From Candidatus Eiseniibacteriota bacterium (GTDB lineage Bacteria; Eisenbacteria; RBG-16-71-46), in the NCBI GenBank assembly GCA_005893365.1, contig VBPB01000046.1, positions 1 to 7,416 of the forward strand: DNA of 7,416 bases, given 5' to 3'. Position numbers and translations under genes: made by a program. Numbering within the stretch: the first letter of the stretch is position 1; each line of letters starts with the position of its first letter. Shown here piece by piece: positions 1 through 5,977 of the stretch. Below the pieces are notes generated by a model. It had not been told where the DNA came from and made no database searches. It saw only the letters and a program-made list of their open reading frames with translations.

Positions 1-572
1 CCCCGAGCCTTCCACGGTGCGGATCCGCATGCCCACGCCGACCACGCCCCCGAAGGTCGTGCTCTTCGCGGCGCTGCCCAGGTCCGCCGAGCCGCCGCCG
101 TCCACCGCGAAGTTCGCCGAGGTCTTGAATCCCACGACCGGCCCGACCACGAACACCGGGCGCACCGGCCCGGCGGCCCGGGGGGTGATCTGCAGCAGCA
201 TGGGGATGTCCACGTAGTCGAGCTTCATCGTCGTCTTGATCAGCAGACCGCTGCCCGTGGTCTCGACGAAGTCATATTTAAGACCCCGCGCGACGTAGTG
301 GAACTCGACGGCCCCTCCCAGGATCCCAGCCCCCGTGAAGCTGAAGCCGACGCCGCCATCGAAGCCCGTGCGCATCTTCTTGTTCGAGTCCCACGACCCG
401 CCGAGCTGCGATTCCAGCCCGGTCCCCAGGCCTCGCCCAACAGCTCCGCGTCGCCGCCCGCGTTGGCCAGGTTCAGGCCACCGAGCGTGTAGATCTCCTT
501 GCCGGCGGACGCGCTCGAGGAATACAGGCACAGGAGCAGCAGTCCGATCCCCACCCGCCAGAGCTTCCTCAT
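1..572 (-). CDS. PorT-like outer-membrane beta-barrel protein, 3' end off the window, apparent frameshift
   Basis: Start ATG at 572-570, preceded by a strong ribosome binding site (GGGGGAGG, 585-578, 5 bases away). Residues 1-23 form a signal peptide: MRKLW, a leucine-rich core, then a cut after ASA. The mature protein begins GKEIYTLGGLNLANAGGD, typical of PorT-family (OMP_b-brl_2) barrels. The signal-peptide frame degenerates after about residue 48 and stops at 242-240. From about 426 to the left edge a different frame carries clear barrel sequence: RTGFDGGVGFSF, LKYDFVET, KLDYVDIPMLLQ, RPVFVVGPVVGFK and TTFGGVVGVGMRI. Adding one base in the four-C run at 424-427 joins the two frames as GEAWGTGLESQLGG. 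The gene is therefore either broken or affected by a base-call error. As read, only a 110-residue product would be made. These proteins sit in the outer membrane; a specific function cannot be assigned. The family call is confident; integrity of the gene is uncertain. Confidence 0.8.
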
Positions 573-1002
573 CGCATCCTCCCCCGGAACGAGAAGCGGC
601 CGACCAAGACCTGACAATCTATCCGGGACGTCGGAAGGCCGCAACGGCCATCCGGCCCCATGGGCTGTTCCCCGGCGCGTTCACGCCCGGCCTCCGGCGG
701 GCGCCGGTGCATCGCCCCATTGCGGAACGCATGCCCGCCCGCCCCGGTCGTCACGGCGGCGGCGGTTCCGTCGGCGGGCGCGGGACCCGCGGCGCGGGGC
801 GCTAGCGCCTTGTCCCGGGCGGACCTCGGCTCCGGCCCCTCTCCGGGCCGGGCCGCGCCCCCGCCGGCATCGCCCGGCGGGTACACGCCTTGCTCACGGG
901 TGGATGCCCTTCGTGCATCCCGCGAAGGAAGCTCCGATCCGGAAGGACGTCTGACGGACGCGAGCGCTTCCCGCCACCCACGGTAGAAAGGGGCCCGTCT
1001 CC
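573..1002. other. Divergent intergenic region with no convincing gene
   Basis: This 430-base stretch separates two divergently transcribed barrel genes. Open frames here are GC-driven: their translations are rich in Arg, Pro, Ala and Gly, and none shows a recognisable domain with a ribosome binding site. It holds the candidate minus-strand promoter at 616-644 and the leader of the plus-strand gene. A short inverted repeat, GGATGC (902-907) and GCATCC (915-920) with a 7-base loop, lies about 85 bases before the plus-strand start. It could be an operator or leader hairpin, but it is too short to call. No tRNA, CRISPR or direct repeat was seen. Confidence 0.6.
616..644 (-). promoter_or_regulatory. 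Candidate sigma70-type promoter for the PorT-like gene
   Basis: Minus strand TTGCGG (644-639), a spacer of exactly 17 bases, then TAGATT (621-616). Each hexamer keeps the most conserved positions (TTG; TA.A.T). Transcription would start near 609, giving a leader of about 37 bases that contains the GGGGGAGG ribosome binding site. The match is partial and the host's promoter consensus is unknown. Confidence 0.35.
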
Positions 1003-1626
1003 ATGCGTAACCACGGAATGGCCATGCTGACCATGCTCACCGCCGCCTTGCTGATCCCGGCGATGGCCGGCGCGGCCGACCAGAGCAACACCCTCACCAA
1101 CGCCGTGAACACCAGCAGCACCAGCAGCAACCCGCGCTCGGCCGGAACGATCGAGTTCGCGCCGTCGGTGTCCTTCAGCCGCTCGGCGTTCACGCCGGTC
1201 GGCGGCACGACCAGCATCGCCACGACGAACCTGTCGGCGAGCGCCGCGATCGGCCGCTGCATGACCGACCGCGTGGAGCTGATCGGGACGCTGCTGCTCC
1301 AGCACCGTGACGAGGCGGGCAGCGGCCGCACCGGCTACGGCGGTGGCGCGGGCGTGCAGTACAACCTGATCCCCCAGAACAACGTGACCCCGTTCTTCTC
1401 CGCCACCGTCGGCGCCATCTCGTACTCGGGCACCGCGGGCTCGGACAAGGCGTTCCTCGCGCCGATGCTGCGCGCGGGCGTGAGCACGTCGATCATGGAG
1501 GGGCGCGCGGTGAACATCTCGGCGGGCTACCAGCACGAGATCAACCGCAAGAGCACGCTCGAGAAGAGCGCGGACGCGTTCGACGTCGCGATCGGGATGT
1601 CGTTCTTCCGTCCTCAGGGCCAGTAA
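1003..1626 (+). CDS. Small secreted outer-membrane beta-barrel protein
   Basis: 207 residues. ATG at 1003 follows a moderate purine-rich ribosome binding site (AGAAAGGGG, 985-993). Residues 1-24 are a signal peptide: MRNHG, a Met/Leu/Ala core, then a cut after AGA or AGAA. Residues about 28-47 are a Ser/Thr/Asn-rich linker. The rest shows alternating-residue amphipathic strands and glycine/aromatic patterns typical of a small outer-membrane barrel: IEFAPSVSFSRSAF, LSASAAIG, GYGGGAGVQYNL, VTPFFSATVGAISY, MLRAGVSTSI, VNISAGYQHEI and FDVAIGMSFF near the C-terminus. The size would suit an 8-stranded barrel of the OmpA-like or OMP_b-brl type; strand number is inferred, not counted with certainty. 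It appears monocistronic, with a convergent gene and hairpins downstream. No enzymatic motif was seen. Function is unknown: structural, adhesive or porin-like roles are all possible. Confidence 0.85.
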   Translation: MRNHGMAMLTMLTAALLIPAMAGAADQSNTLTNAVNTSSTSSNPRSAGTIEFAPSVSFSRSAFTPVGGTTSIATTNLSASAAIGRCMTDRVELIGTLLLQHRDEAGSGRTGYGGGAGVQYNLIPQNNVTPFFSATVGAISYSGTAGSDKAFLAPMLRAGVSTSIMEGRAVNISAGYQHEINRKSTLEKSADAFDVAIGMSFFRPQGQ

Positions 1627-1655
1627 GCCTTCGGCTCGTTTCCCGCACCGGCGGT

Positions 1656-1683
1656 CGCCGGCGTCCGCATCGGACGTCCGGCG
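1656..1683. terminator. Hairpin in convergent intergenic region (first of two)
   Basis: CGCCGG+CGTCCG (1656-1667) pairs with CGGACG+CCGGCG (1671-1676 and 1678-1683). The loop is three bases (CAT) and one T at 1677 is bulged, giving 12 paired bases. It lies 29 bases after the stop of the plus-strand barrel gene. No U-run follows, so it is not a canonical intrinsic terminator. It may terminate transcription in a high-GC host or protect the 3' end. Confidence 0.45.
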
Positions 1684-1684
1684 G

Positions 1685-1706
1685 CCGCCCGGTCGTTTCC
1701 GGGCGG
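1685..1706. terminator. Perfect 8-bp hairpin between convergent genes (second of two)
   Basis: CCGCCCGG (1685-1692) pairs perfectly with CCGGGCGG (1699-1706) around the loop TCGTTT. It begins 8 bases beyond the stop of the minus-strand peptidase gene (1717-1715), the expected place for the operon terminator, and can also serve the plus-strand gene. A downstream T-tract is missing in both directions, so termination is inferred from position and stem strength. Confidence 0.5.
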
Positions 1707-1714
1707 TGCTTGGC

Positions 1715-4093
1715 TCACCACGCCACGTCCTTCACCCGGCCCAGCACCGAGGCCACGTCGGCGAAGACGATCCGGGTCGGCGGCATGGCCATCGCGGGCA
1801 GCTCGAAGCGCGTGCTCCGCCCGGCGACCACGCGCCGCACCCAGGCGAACTGGTCCTTCCCGAACTCGACGCGCAGGGTGACCGGCATGCGGAAGTCGTC
1901 CCCCATCCCGCTCTGCTCGACCCGGCAGCTCACAAGGTACCTGCCGTCCGGCAGGCGCTCGGTGTTCGAGGCGAAGCGGAACGTGGGCAGCCCGGTGCGA
2001 TACACCCATTGGTCGAAGAACCAGCCCAGGTCCCGCCCCGCGTGCTGCTCGGCGAGGCGCCGGAAGTCCTCGGTCGAGGCGGTCCGCCCGGCGTAGCTGC
2101 GGTAGAAGTCCCGCATCAGCGCGCTGAAGCGGCTGTCGTCCATGGTGTCGAGGTCGAGCAACATGCTGCGCAGCATCTGCAGGACCCAGGCGCCCTTCTT
2201 GGAGTCGATGAGCGCGTAGTCGTTCGGCCGCTGGCGGCTCGCGTTGCGAGAGCCGAGCCAGATCGGGCCCGCCTGGCGACCGTGCTCGGGCCGCACCTCG
2301 CGGTCCCGGAACAACTCCTCGCCCCACTCGTGGAGCACATCGAGGTAGTCGCGATTGTGGCCCAGCCCCGACTGCAGATACCAGAGCCCCGAGAAGTCGG
2401 CGAAGCCCTCCTCGAGCCAATGGTCATGGTAGGTCCGGGCCGCCACGGTGCAACCCCACCACTGGTGGGCCACCTCGTGGGACCGGAACACCTGGTCTTC
2501 GGCGATCGCCGTCGCCCCCGCGAAGGCGGTCTGCGGGATGTTGATGAGTCCCGGGAACGCCTCCCCCTCCAGCGCGGGGATCTGTCCCACCACGAAGGAC
2601 GGGGCCTGGGCCGGACCCAGACGCTGCTGATAGAACGCGGCGCACTTGGCGGCATCGTCGACCACCCAATCCTCGAGCTTCCCGCCCTCGATGAGGGTGG
2701 TGCGCCCGCCGCTCATGAGGACCTTGTGCGGCTTGCCCTGGTAGATCAGCGCGCTCACCCGCGGGATCCCGGCCGCGCCGAACGACCGCTCGTCGAAGCG
2801 GCCCAGCACGAAGGTCGCGTTGCGCGCAGGCTGCCGGACGACCCAGCGCGAGACCGACGCGTCGCCCTTCGGGACGAACGAAACCGGTTCGCCGACCGGG
2901 CGCAGCAGGAACTCGGCGGGGTGGTGGAAGGTCATGTCGAACGTCGCCGGCTCGCGGCTGCCGGGTGACGGATACCAGCCGGTGGGCGAGCGCAGCTGGA
3001 TCCAGTCCAGCGTGCTGGTGAAGAGATCCCCGTGATAGGCGATGCGCAGGACATGATCCTCGCCCGGCCCGGGGACACTCGGCGGCCGGACCCACAGCGC
3101 CTGGCTCTGGTCGCGGCGCGCGAACGAGGCGGGCGTCCCGTCCCAGTCGACCGAGTCCACGTCCAGCTCCGAGAAGAGGTCGAGCCGGATCCAATCCTCG
3201 CGGTCCAGCAGGCTCTTGGCCTGGAGCTCGGCCTGCGCCGAGAACCCCAGCACCGACGAGACGACGCAGTCCAGCCGGTACTCCCGCACCGCCAGGTCCG
3301 GCCTCAGCTCCGAGACGGCGGTCGTGTCATAGACGCCGCCGCGCGGGAACCGGCAGACCACCTCCCGGTCGCTCAGGCTCTGCAACGTCAGGAATGGGGC
3401 GGGCGGCACACGCCACAGCGACACCTCCTCGTGCTGCAGGGGGTCGATCTCGAAGAACCACCGCTGATCCTTCCCGCCGTCGGCGTAGGCGAAGAAGTAG
3501 CCGTTCGCGCGCCCGTTGAAGTACGGCCAGGCCATCCCACGGACGAGTTCGCCCGACCTCGGTTCGCCGACCGAGTCCAGGAACCACTTGAGCGACCGGG
3601 CGGCCTCGCCCGGCACCGGGGTGTCGGTGAACGGACGGCCCCGCGTCAGCTCCGCCGCGGTGCTGTCGGCGAAGATCAGGGCGAGGGTGCGGATCGGCAG
3701 CGTCAGCACCGGCGCCCGGCCGAAGCGGACCAGCTCGTTCCGCTCGAACGGCGTGGGCGGGGTCACGGTCATGGTCCCGGCGCCGCGGAAGACCGCCGCC
3801 AGGACCCGGCCGGCGATGGGCTCGCACAGCCACAGGTCGCCGTCCTCGAGCGCGATGCGCGCCGCGTCCCGCTCGAGCGTCAGGCCCCGGACGTGGATCG
3901 AGCGGGTGCGGACCGCTCGCTGCGTCAGGAAGCGGTCGACGGCGGCGATGGGGTGGGCGACCGGGGCCCAGGCGGAGTCCCCGGGCGGGGTCGCGGCCGC
4001 AGCGTCGGCCCGCGCGCCGGTCGCCTCCAGCGCCAGGGCCAGCACGAGCGGGCGAAGTCGCGACCCCAGCGGACCGGCCTGGCGGGGTTGCAC
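1715..4093 (-). CDS. Secreted M1-like zinc metallopeptidase with atypical active-site motifs
   Basis: 792 residues. GTG start (4093-4091), chosen because GGAGGT lies 5 bases upstream (4104-4099), it opens a signal-peptide-like segment (RLRPLVLALALEATGARA, likely cut after residue 29), and it follows the upstream stop by 14 bases. The zinc site is a full gluzincin signature, HEVAHQWW at 539-546 and Glu562 in LEEGFADF: zinc ligands His539, His543, Glu562 and catalytic Glu540. The C-terminal part includes the M1-like helix KKGAWVLQMLR and FFDQWVYRTGLPTF, followed by a short beta domain. Residues about 60-260 form a region starting GLTLERDAARIALEDGDLWL that is not part of canonical aminopeptidase N. 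Two things are odd: the GAMEN substrate motif is replaced by GEAFP (510-514), and Ser631 appears to stand where M1 enzymes have the catalytic Tyr. It probably acts in the periplasm or outside the cell; classical aminopeptidase activity is doubtful. Last gene of the operon. Confidence 0.92.
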   Translation of the reverse strand: MQPRQAGPLGSRLRPLVLALALEATGARADAAAATPPGDSAWAPVAHPIAAVDRFLTQRAVRTRSIHVRGLTLERDAARIALEDGDLWLCEPIAGRVLAAVFRGAGTMTVTPPTPFERNELVRFGRAPVLTLPIRTLALIFADSTAAELTRGRPFTDTPVPGEAARSLKWFLDSVGEPRSGELVRGMAWPYFNGRANGYFFAYADGGKDQRWFFEIDPLQHEEVSLWRVPPAPFLTLQSLSDREVVCRFPRGGVYDTTAVSELRPDLAVREYRLDCVVSSVLGFSAQAELQAKSLLDREDWIRLDLFSELDVDSVDWDGTPASFARRDQSQALWVRPPSVPGPGEDHVLRIAYHGDLFTSTLDWIQLRSPTGWYPSPGSREPATFDMTFHHPAEFLLRPVGEPVSFVPKGDASVSRWVVRQPARNATFVLGRFDERSFGAAGIPRVSALIYQGKPHKVLMSGGRTTLIEGGKLEDWVVDDAAKCAAFYQQRLGPAQAPSFVVGQIPALEGEAFPGLINIPQTAFAGATAIAEDQVFRSHEVAHQWWGCTVAARTYHDHWLEEGFADFSGLWYLQSGLGHNRDYLDVLHEWGEELFRDREVRPEHGRQAGPIWLGSRNASRQRPNDYALIDSKKGAWVLQMLRSMLLDLDTMDDSRFSALMRDFYRSYAGRTASTEDFRRLAEQHAGRDLGWFFDQWVYRTGLPTFRFASNTERLPDGRYLVSCRVEQSGMGDDFRMPVTLRVEFGKDQFAWVRRVVAGRSTRFELPAMAMPPTRIVFADVASVLGRVKDVAW

Positions 4094-4098
4094 GCAGG

Positions 4099-4104
4099 AC
4101 CTCC
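4099..4104 (-). promoter_or_regulatory. Shine-Dalgarno site that fixes the GTG start of the peptidase
   Basis: GGAGGT on the minus strand, 5 bases before GTG 4093. The same frame stays open far upstream inside the phosphatidyltransferase gene, so this site, together with the signal peptide, decides the start. Confidence 0.75.
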
Positions 4105-4107
4105 GCG

Positions 4108-4854
4108 TCACTTGGGGCGCAGGCGCTCCGCGATCCAGTACGTGCGGTGGGCGGCGGTGACCATCGTGCCGGCGGCGATGAGCGCCAGCACCCAGCGCAC
4201 CGCGGTGCCGGGGGCGAGATGGAGCCAGGCGCTGAGCCCCGGGTCGACCAGGCACACGAGGCAGGTGAGCGCCAAGCGCTCGCCGCGCTGCATCAGGCCG
4301 CCGGTGCACAGGACCCCCAGCACCTCGCCCCGCGCGCGGGCGTAGCTCACGAGCAGCGAGCCCCCGAGGGCCGCGCCCGCCAGCAGTGGGCCCCAGGGAT
4401 CCCGGCGCAGGAACATCGCGAAGCCCAGGAACACCGCCACCTCGACGAAACGGTCGAAGGTGCTGTCGATGAAGTCGCCGTAGTTGGAGGCGATCCCGGT
4501 CTGCCTCGCGATCCGCCCGTCCATGATGTCGGCGACGCCGCTCGCGGCGATCGCCCAGCCCCCGAGCGAGAGGTGCCCCAGGCCGATGAACACGCCGCTC
4601 GCCAGGCCGATCGCCAGCGCCGTGTAGTTGTAGAAGTCGGGCGTAAGCCCCACGCGGATCGAGGCCTGGGTGAGCGGGTTCAACAACCACATGAACCAGT
4701 CGAGGACGAACACCCCCGCCCCGCCCATCAACTGGCCGCCCTTGGCGCGCTGGTCGGCGTCGACGCGCGGGCCGGTCCAGGCGTACGCCACCATCGAGAG
4801 CAGGAGGACGGACACCACCCCCAGGAAGGCGAGCAACGACGCGATCGGGCTCAT
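4108..4854 (-). CDS. CDP-alcohol phosphatidyltransferase family membrane enzyme
   Basis: 248 residues. Enzymes of this family move a phosphatidyl-type group from a CDP-lipid to an alcohol acceptor, or join a CDP-alcohol to a lipid, in the inner membrane. The complete signature is present: D109-x2-D112-G113-x2-A116-R117-x8-G126-x3-D130-x3-D134. The aspartates bind the metal and act in catalysis. About six membrane segments follow or surround the motif, with an extra hydrophobic N-terminal segment at about 5-26. The segment SYARARGEVLG...LMQRGERL (170-193) resembles the acceptor-side region of PgsA and phosphatidylinositol-phosphate synthases (SY.+AR.E, ERPERL), so glycerol phosphate or inositol phosphate are candidate acceptors; the sequence does not decide. 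ATG at 4854 lies 7 bases after the flippase stop with a poor ribosome binding site, suggesting translational coupling. Confidence 0.94.
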   Translation of the reverse strand: MSPIASLLAFLGVVSVLLLSMVAYAWTGPRVDADQRAKGGQLMGGAGVFVLDWFMWLLNPLTQASIRVGLTPDFYNYTALAIGLASGVFIGLGHLSLGGWAIAASGVADIMDGRIARQTGIASNYGDFIDSTFDRFVEVAVFLGFAMFLRRDPWGPLLAGAALGGSLLVSYARARGEVLGVLCTGGLMQRGERLALTCLVCLVDPGLSAWLHLAPGTAVRWVLALIAAGTMVTAAHRTYWIAERLRPK

Positions 4855-4861
4855 CGGGGAA

Positions 4862-5899
4862 TCAGGCGGGAGCGCGGCGGAACGTGGTCCCCAGGCCGTC
4901 CTTCCCGGCGAAGAACATGCCCAGTGCCGCGATCGGCACCACCTGCAGCAGGTGGTAGGTGAGCGCGAACGCCAGCGCCTGCTCCTTGGGCACGCCGAAC
5001 TGGAGCAGCGCCAGCGTGGCGCCCAGCTCGACCGTGCCGAGGTTGGCCGGCGGCGCCACCGGGAACATCAAGGCCAGGTTCACCGAGGCCAGGATCAGGA
5101 ACGCGGCCGGGATGGGCAGGTGGAGCCCCACTGCCCACAGCGCCCAGACCACGACCGGGACCTCGAGCACCCACGAGACCAGCGAGGCGCCGAAGGAGAC
5201 GCCGAGCGCCTTGGGCTGCCGGGCGCCGGTGAGCCCGTGCTGGAGCTTGGTGAGCAGCACGCCGATGCGGCGCGCCGGCAGCGCCTCGGACGGGGCCGGC
5301 CCGCCGTCGCGCTGGATCGGGCGCAACGCCGCGACCGCGGTGATGCCGAGCAGCACCAGCGCGAGCGCGATCCATCCGCCGGAGCGCATCCAGTCGGGGA
5401 TGCCGACGAAGAACGGCAGCACCGCCAGCCCCGCCAGCAACCCGGTGGCGTTCACCAGATGGTCGAGGACGATCGAGCCCAGGACGGTGGCCCGCGACAG
5501 CCCGGTGCGCCGGCCCAGGAAGTGGGCGCGCGCGAACTCGCCGCCGCGCGCCGGCAGGATCATCGACACGGTGTAGCCGACCATCATCGCCTTGAAGGAC
5601 TCGGGCAGCGTCGCGGCCCGGGAGAGCGGGCGCACCAGCGCCAGCCAGCGCGCCGCCTGGAACACCAGCGCCAGGAGATTCATGCCGGCGGCGAAGGCGA
5701 TCCACAGCGGGGCCGCCGCCCCCAGCGTCGAGGTGAGCGCCGACCAGCGCACGTCGCGGAAGGTCCAGACCGCGGTCCCGAGCAGCAGCACGTAGGCCCC
5801 GGCGCGGAACGCCCGCTCGCGGGCCGAGCGGCGCTCGCTGGCGACCGGGCTCAAGACCTCGATGCGCGCCTCGGGCTCGACCCCCGCCCCGTCCGCCAC
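4862..5899 (-). CDS. UPF0104 / LPG-synthase-TM family flippase-like membrane protein
   Basis: 345 residues from GTG 5899, with about eight hydrophobic segments beginning near residue 34. Family hallmarks are the PARGGEFARAHFL motif (116-128) followed by GLSRATVLGSIVLDHLVN (133-150), and the late PVAPPANLGTVE motif (280-291) followed by FGVPKEQALAFAL. The last corresponds to the family's P.(T/P)PGG.G..E signature, with altered glycines. This is the membrane part found in MprF-type lysylphosphatidylglycerol synthases and YbhN-like proteins; no aminoacyl-transferase domain is attached. Members are thought to flip or bind lipids; the substrate is unknown. The start is uncertain. GTG 5899 is the only ATG or GTG in this frame between the preceding TAG and the first membrane segment, but it lacks a clear ribosome binding site and sits 3 bases after a strong hairpin. 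TTG at 5854 is an alternative. The gene shares its reading frame with the oxidoreductase upstream. Confidence 0.88.
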   Translation of the reverse strand: MADGAGVEPEARIEVLSPVASERRSARERAFRAGAYVLLLGTAVWTFRDVRWSALTSTLGAAAPLWIAFAAGMNLLALVFQAARWLALVRPLSRAATLPESFKAMMVGYTVSMILPARGGEFARAHFLGRRTGLSRATVLGSIVLDHLVNATGLLAGLAVLPFFVGIPDWMRSGGWIALALVLLGITAVAALRPIQRDGGPAPSEALPARRIGVLLTKLQHGLTGARQPKALGVSFGASLVSWVLEVPVVVWALWAVGLHLPIPAAFLILASVNLALMFPVAPPANLGTVELGATLALLQFGVPKEQALAFALTYHLLQVVPIAALGMFFAGKDGLGTTFRRAPA

Positions 5900-5902
5900 C
5901 GT

Positions 5903-5921
5903 GCCGGCGGTCGCCGCCGGC
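5903..5921 (-). repeat. 8-bp perfect hairpin just before the flippase start
   Basis: Inverted repeat GCCGGCGG (5903-5910) and CCGCCGGC (5914-5921) with a three-base loop. It ends 3 bases before GTG 5899, where the ribosome binding site should be. It could limit translation of the flippase or act as an intra-operon attenuator. It could also be chance in GC-rich DNA, although 8 perfect pairs on a triloop is strong. Confidence 0.5.
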
Positions 5922-5941
5922 CCTTCGATGCCGTCCCCGTT

Positions 5942-5974
5942 CTCGAGCGGTAGCGTGCAGCCCTGACGTCCCGA
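5942..5974 (-). other. In-frame remnant of the Gfo/Idh C-terminal tail after tandem TAG stops
   Basis: Directly after TAG TAG (5980-5975), the same frame reads SGRQGCTLPLE. Gfo/Idh/MocA proteins usually end with a pattern like A-Y-x-S-x-x-x-G-x-x-V-x-L. The oxidoreductase stops at ...VISLA, and aligning the two TAGs with the Y-x pair puts Ser and Gly of the remnant in register. No stop follows before the flippase gene in this frame. The match is short, so the assignment is an inference. Confidence 0.5.
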
Positions 5975-5977
5975 CTA

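Noticed and set aside
890..919. TTGCTC with an 18-base spacer to TGCATC as a promoter for the plus-strand barrel gene
   Set aside because: The -10 match is poor (three of six), no better than chance in this composition.
902..920. Inverted repeat GGATGC/GCATCC before the plus-strand barrel gene as an operator
   Set aside because: Only 6 pairs with a 7-base loop, and no second copy or nearby regulator gene. It is noted in the intergenic entry but not called as a site.
802..1536. 244-codon minus-strand open frame over the small barrel gene
   Set aside because: Arg/His/Gly/Ala-rich antisense shadow with no recognisable domain; the plus strand has a signal peptide and barrel strands.
1706..4345. 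Long plus-strand open frames (420 and 437 codons) opposite the peptidase and phosphatidyltransferase genes
   Set aside because: Their translations are Arg/Pro/Ala/Gly/His-rich with no domain or ribosome binding site. They are antisense shadows of high-GC coding sequence; the minus strand carries full catalytic motifs.
4094..4690. Upstream extension of the peptidase reading frame
   Set aside because: It overlaps the phosphatidyltransferase gene in another frame and reads as low-complexity sequence. The GTG at 4093 with GGAGGT and a signal peptide explains the start.
4670..5953. 427-codon plus-strand open frame and a 566-codon minus-strand frame over the flippase and oxidoreductase
   Set aside because: Composition is Arg/Gln/Gly/His- or Arg/Ala/Gly/Pro-rich with no motifs. 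The flippase frame has membrane segments and family motifs.
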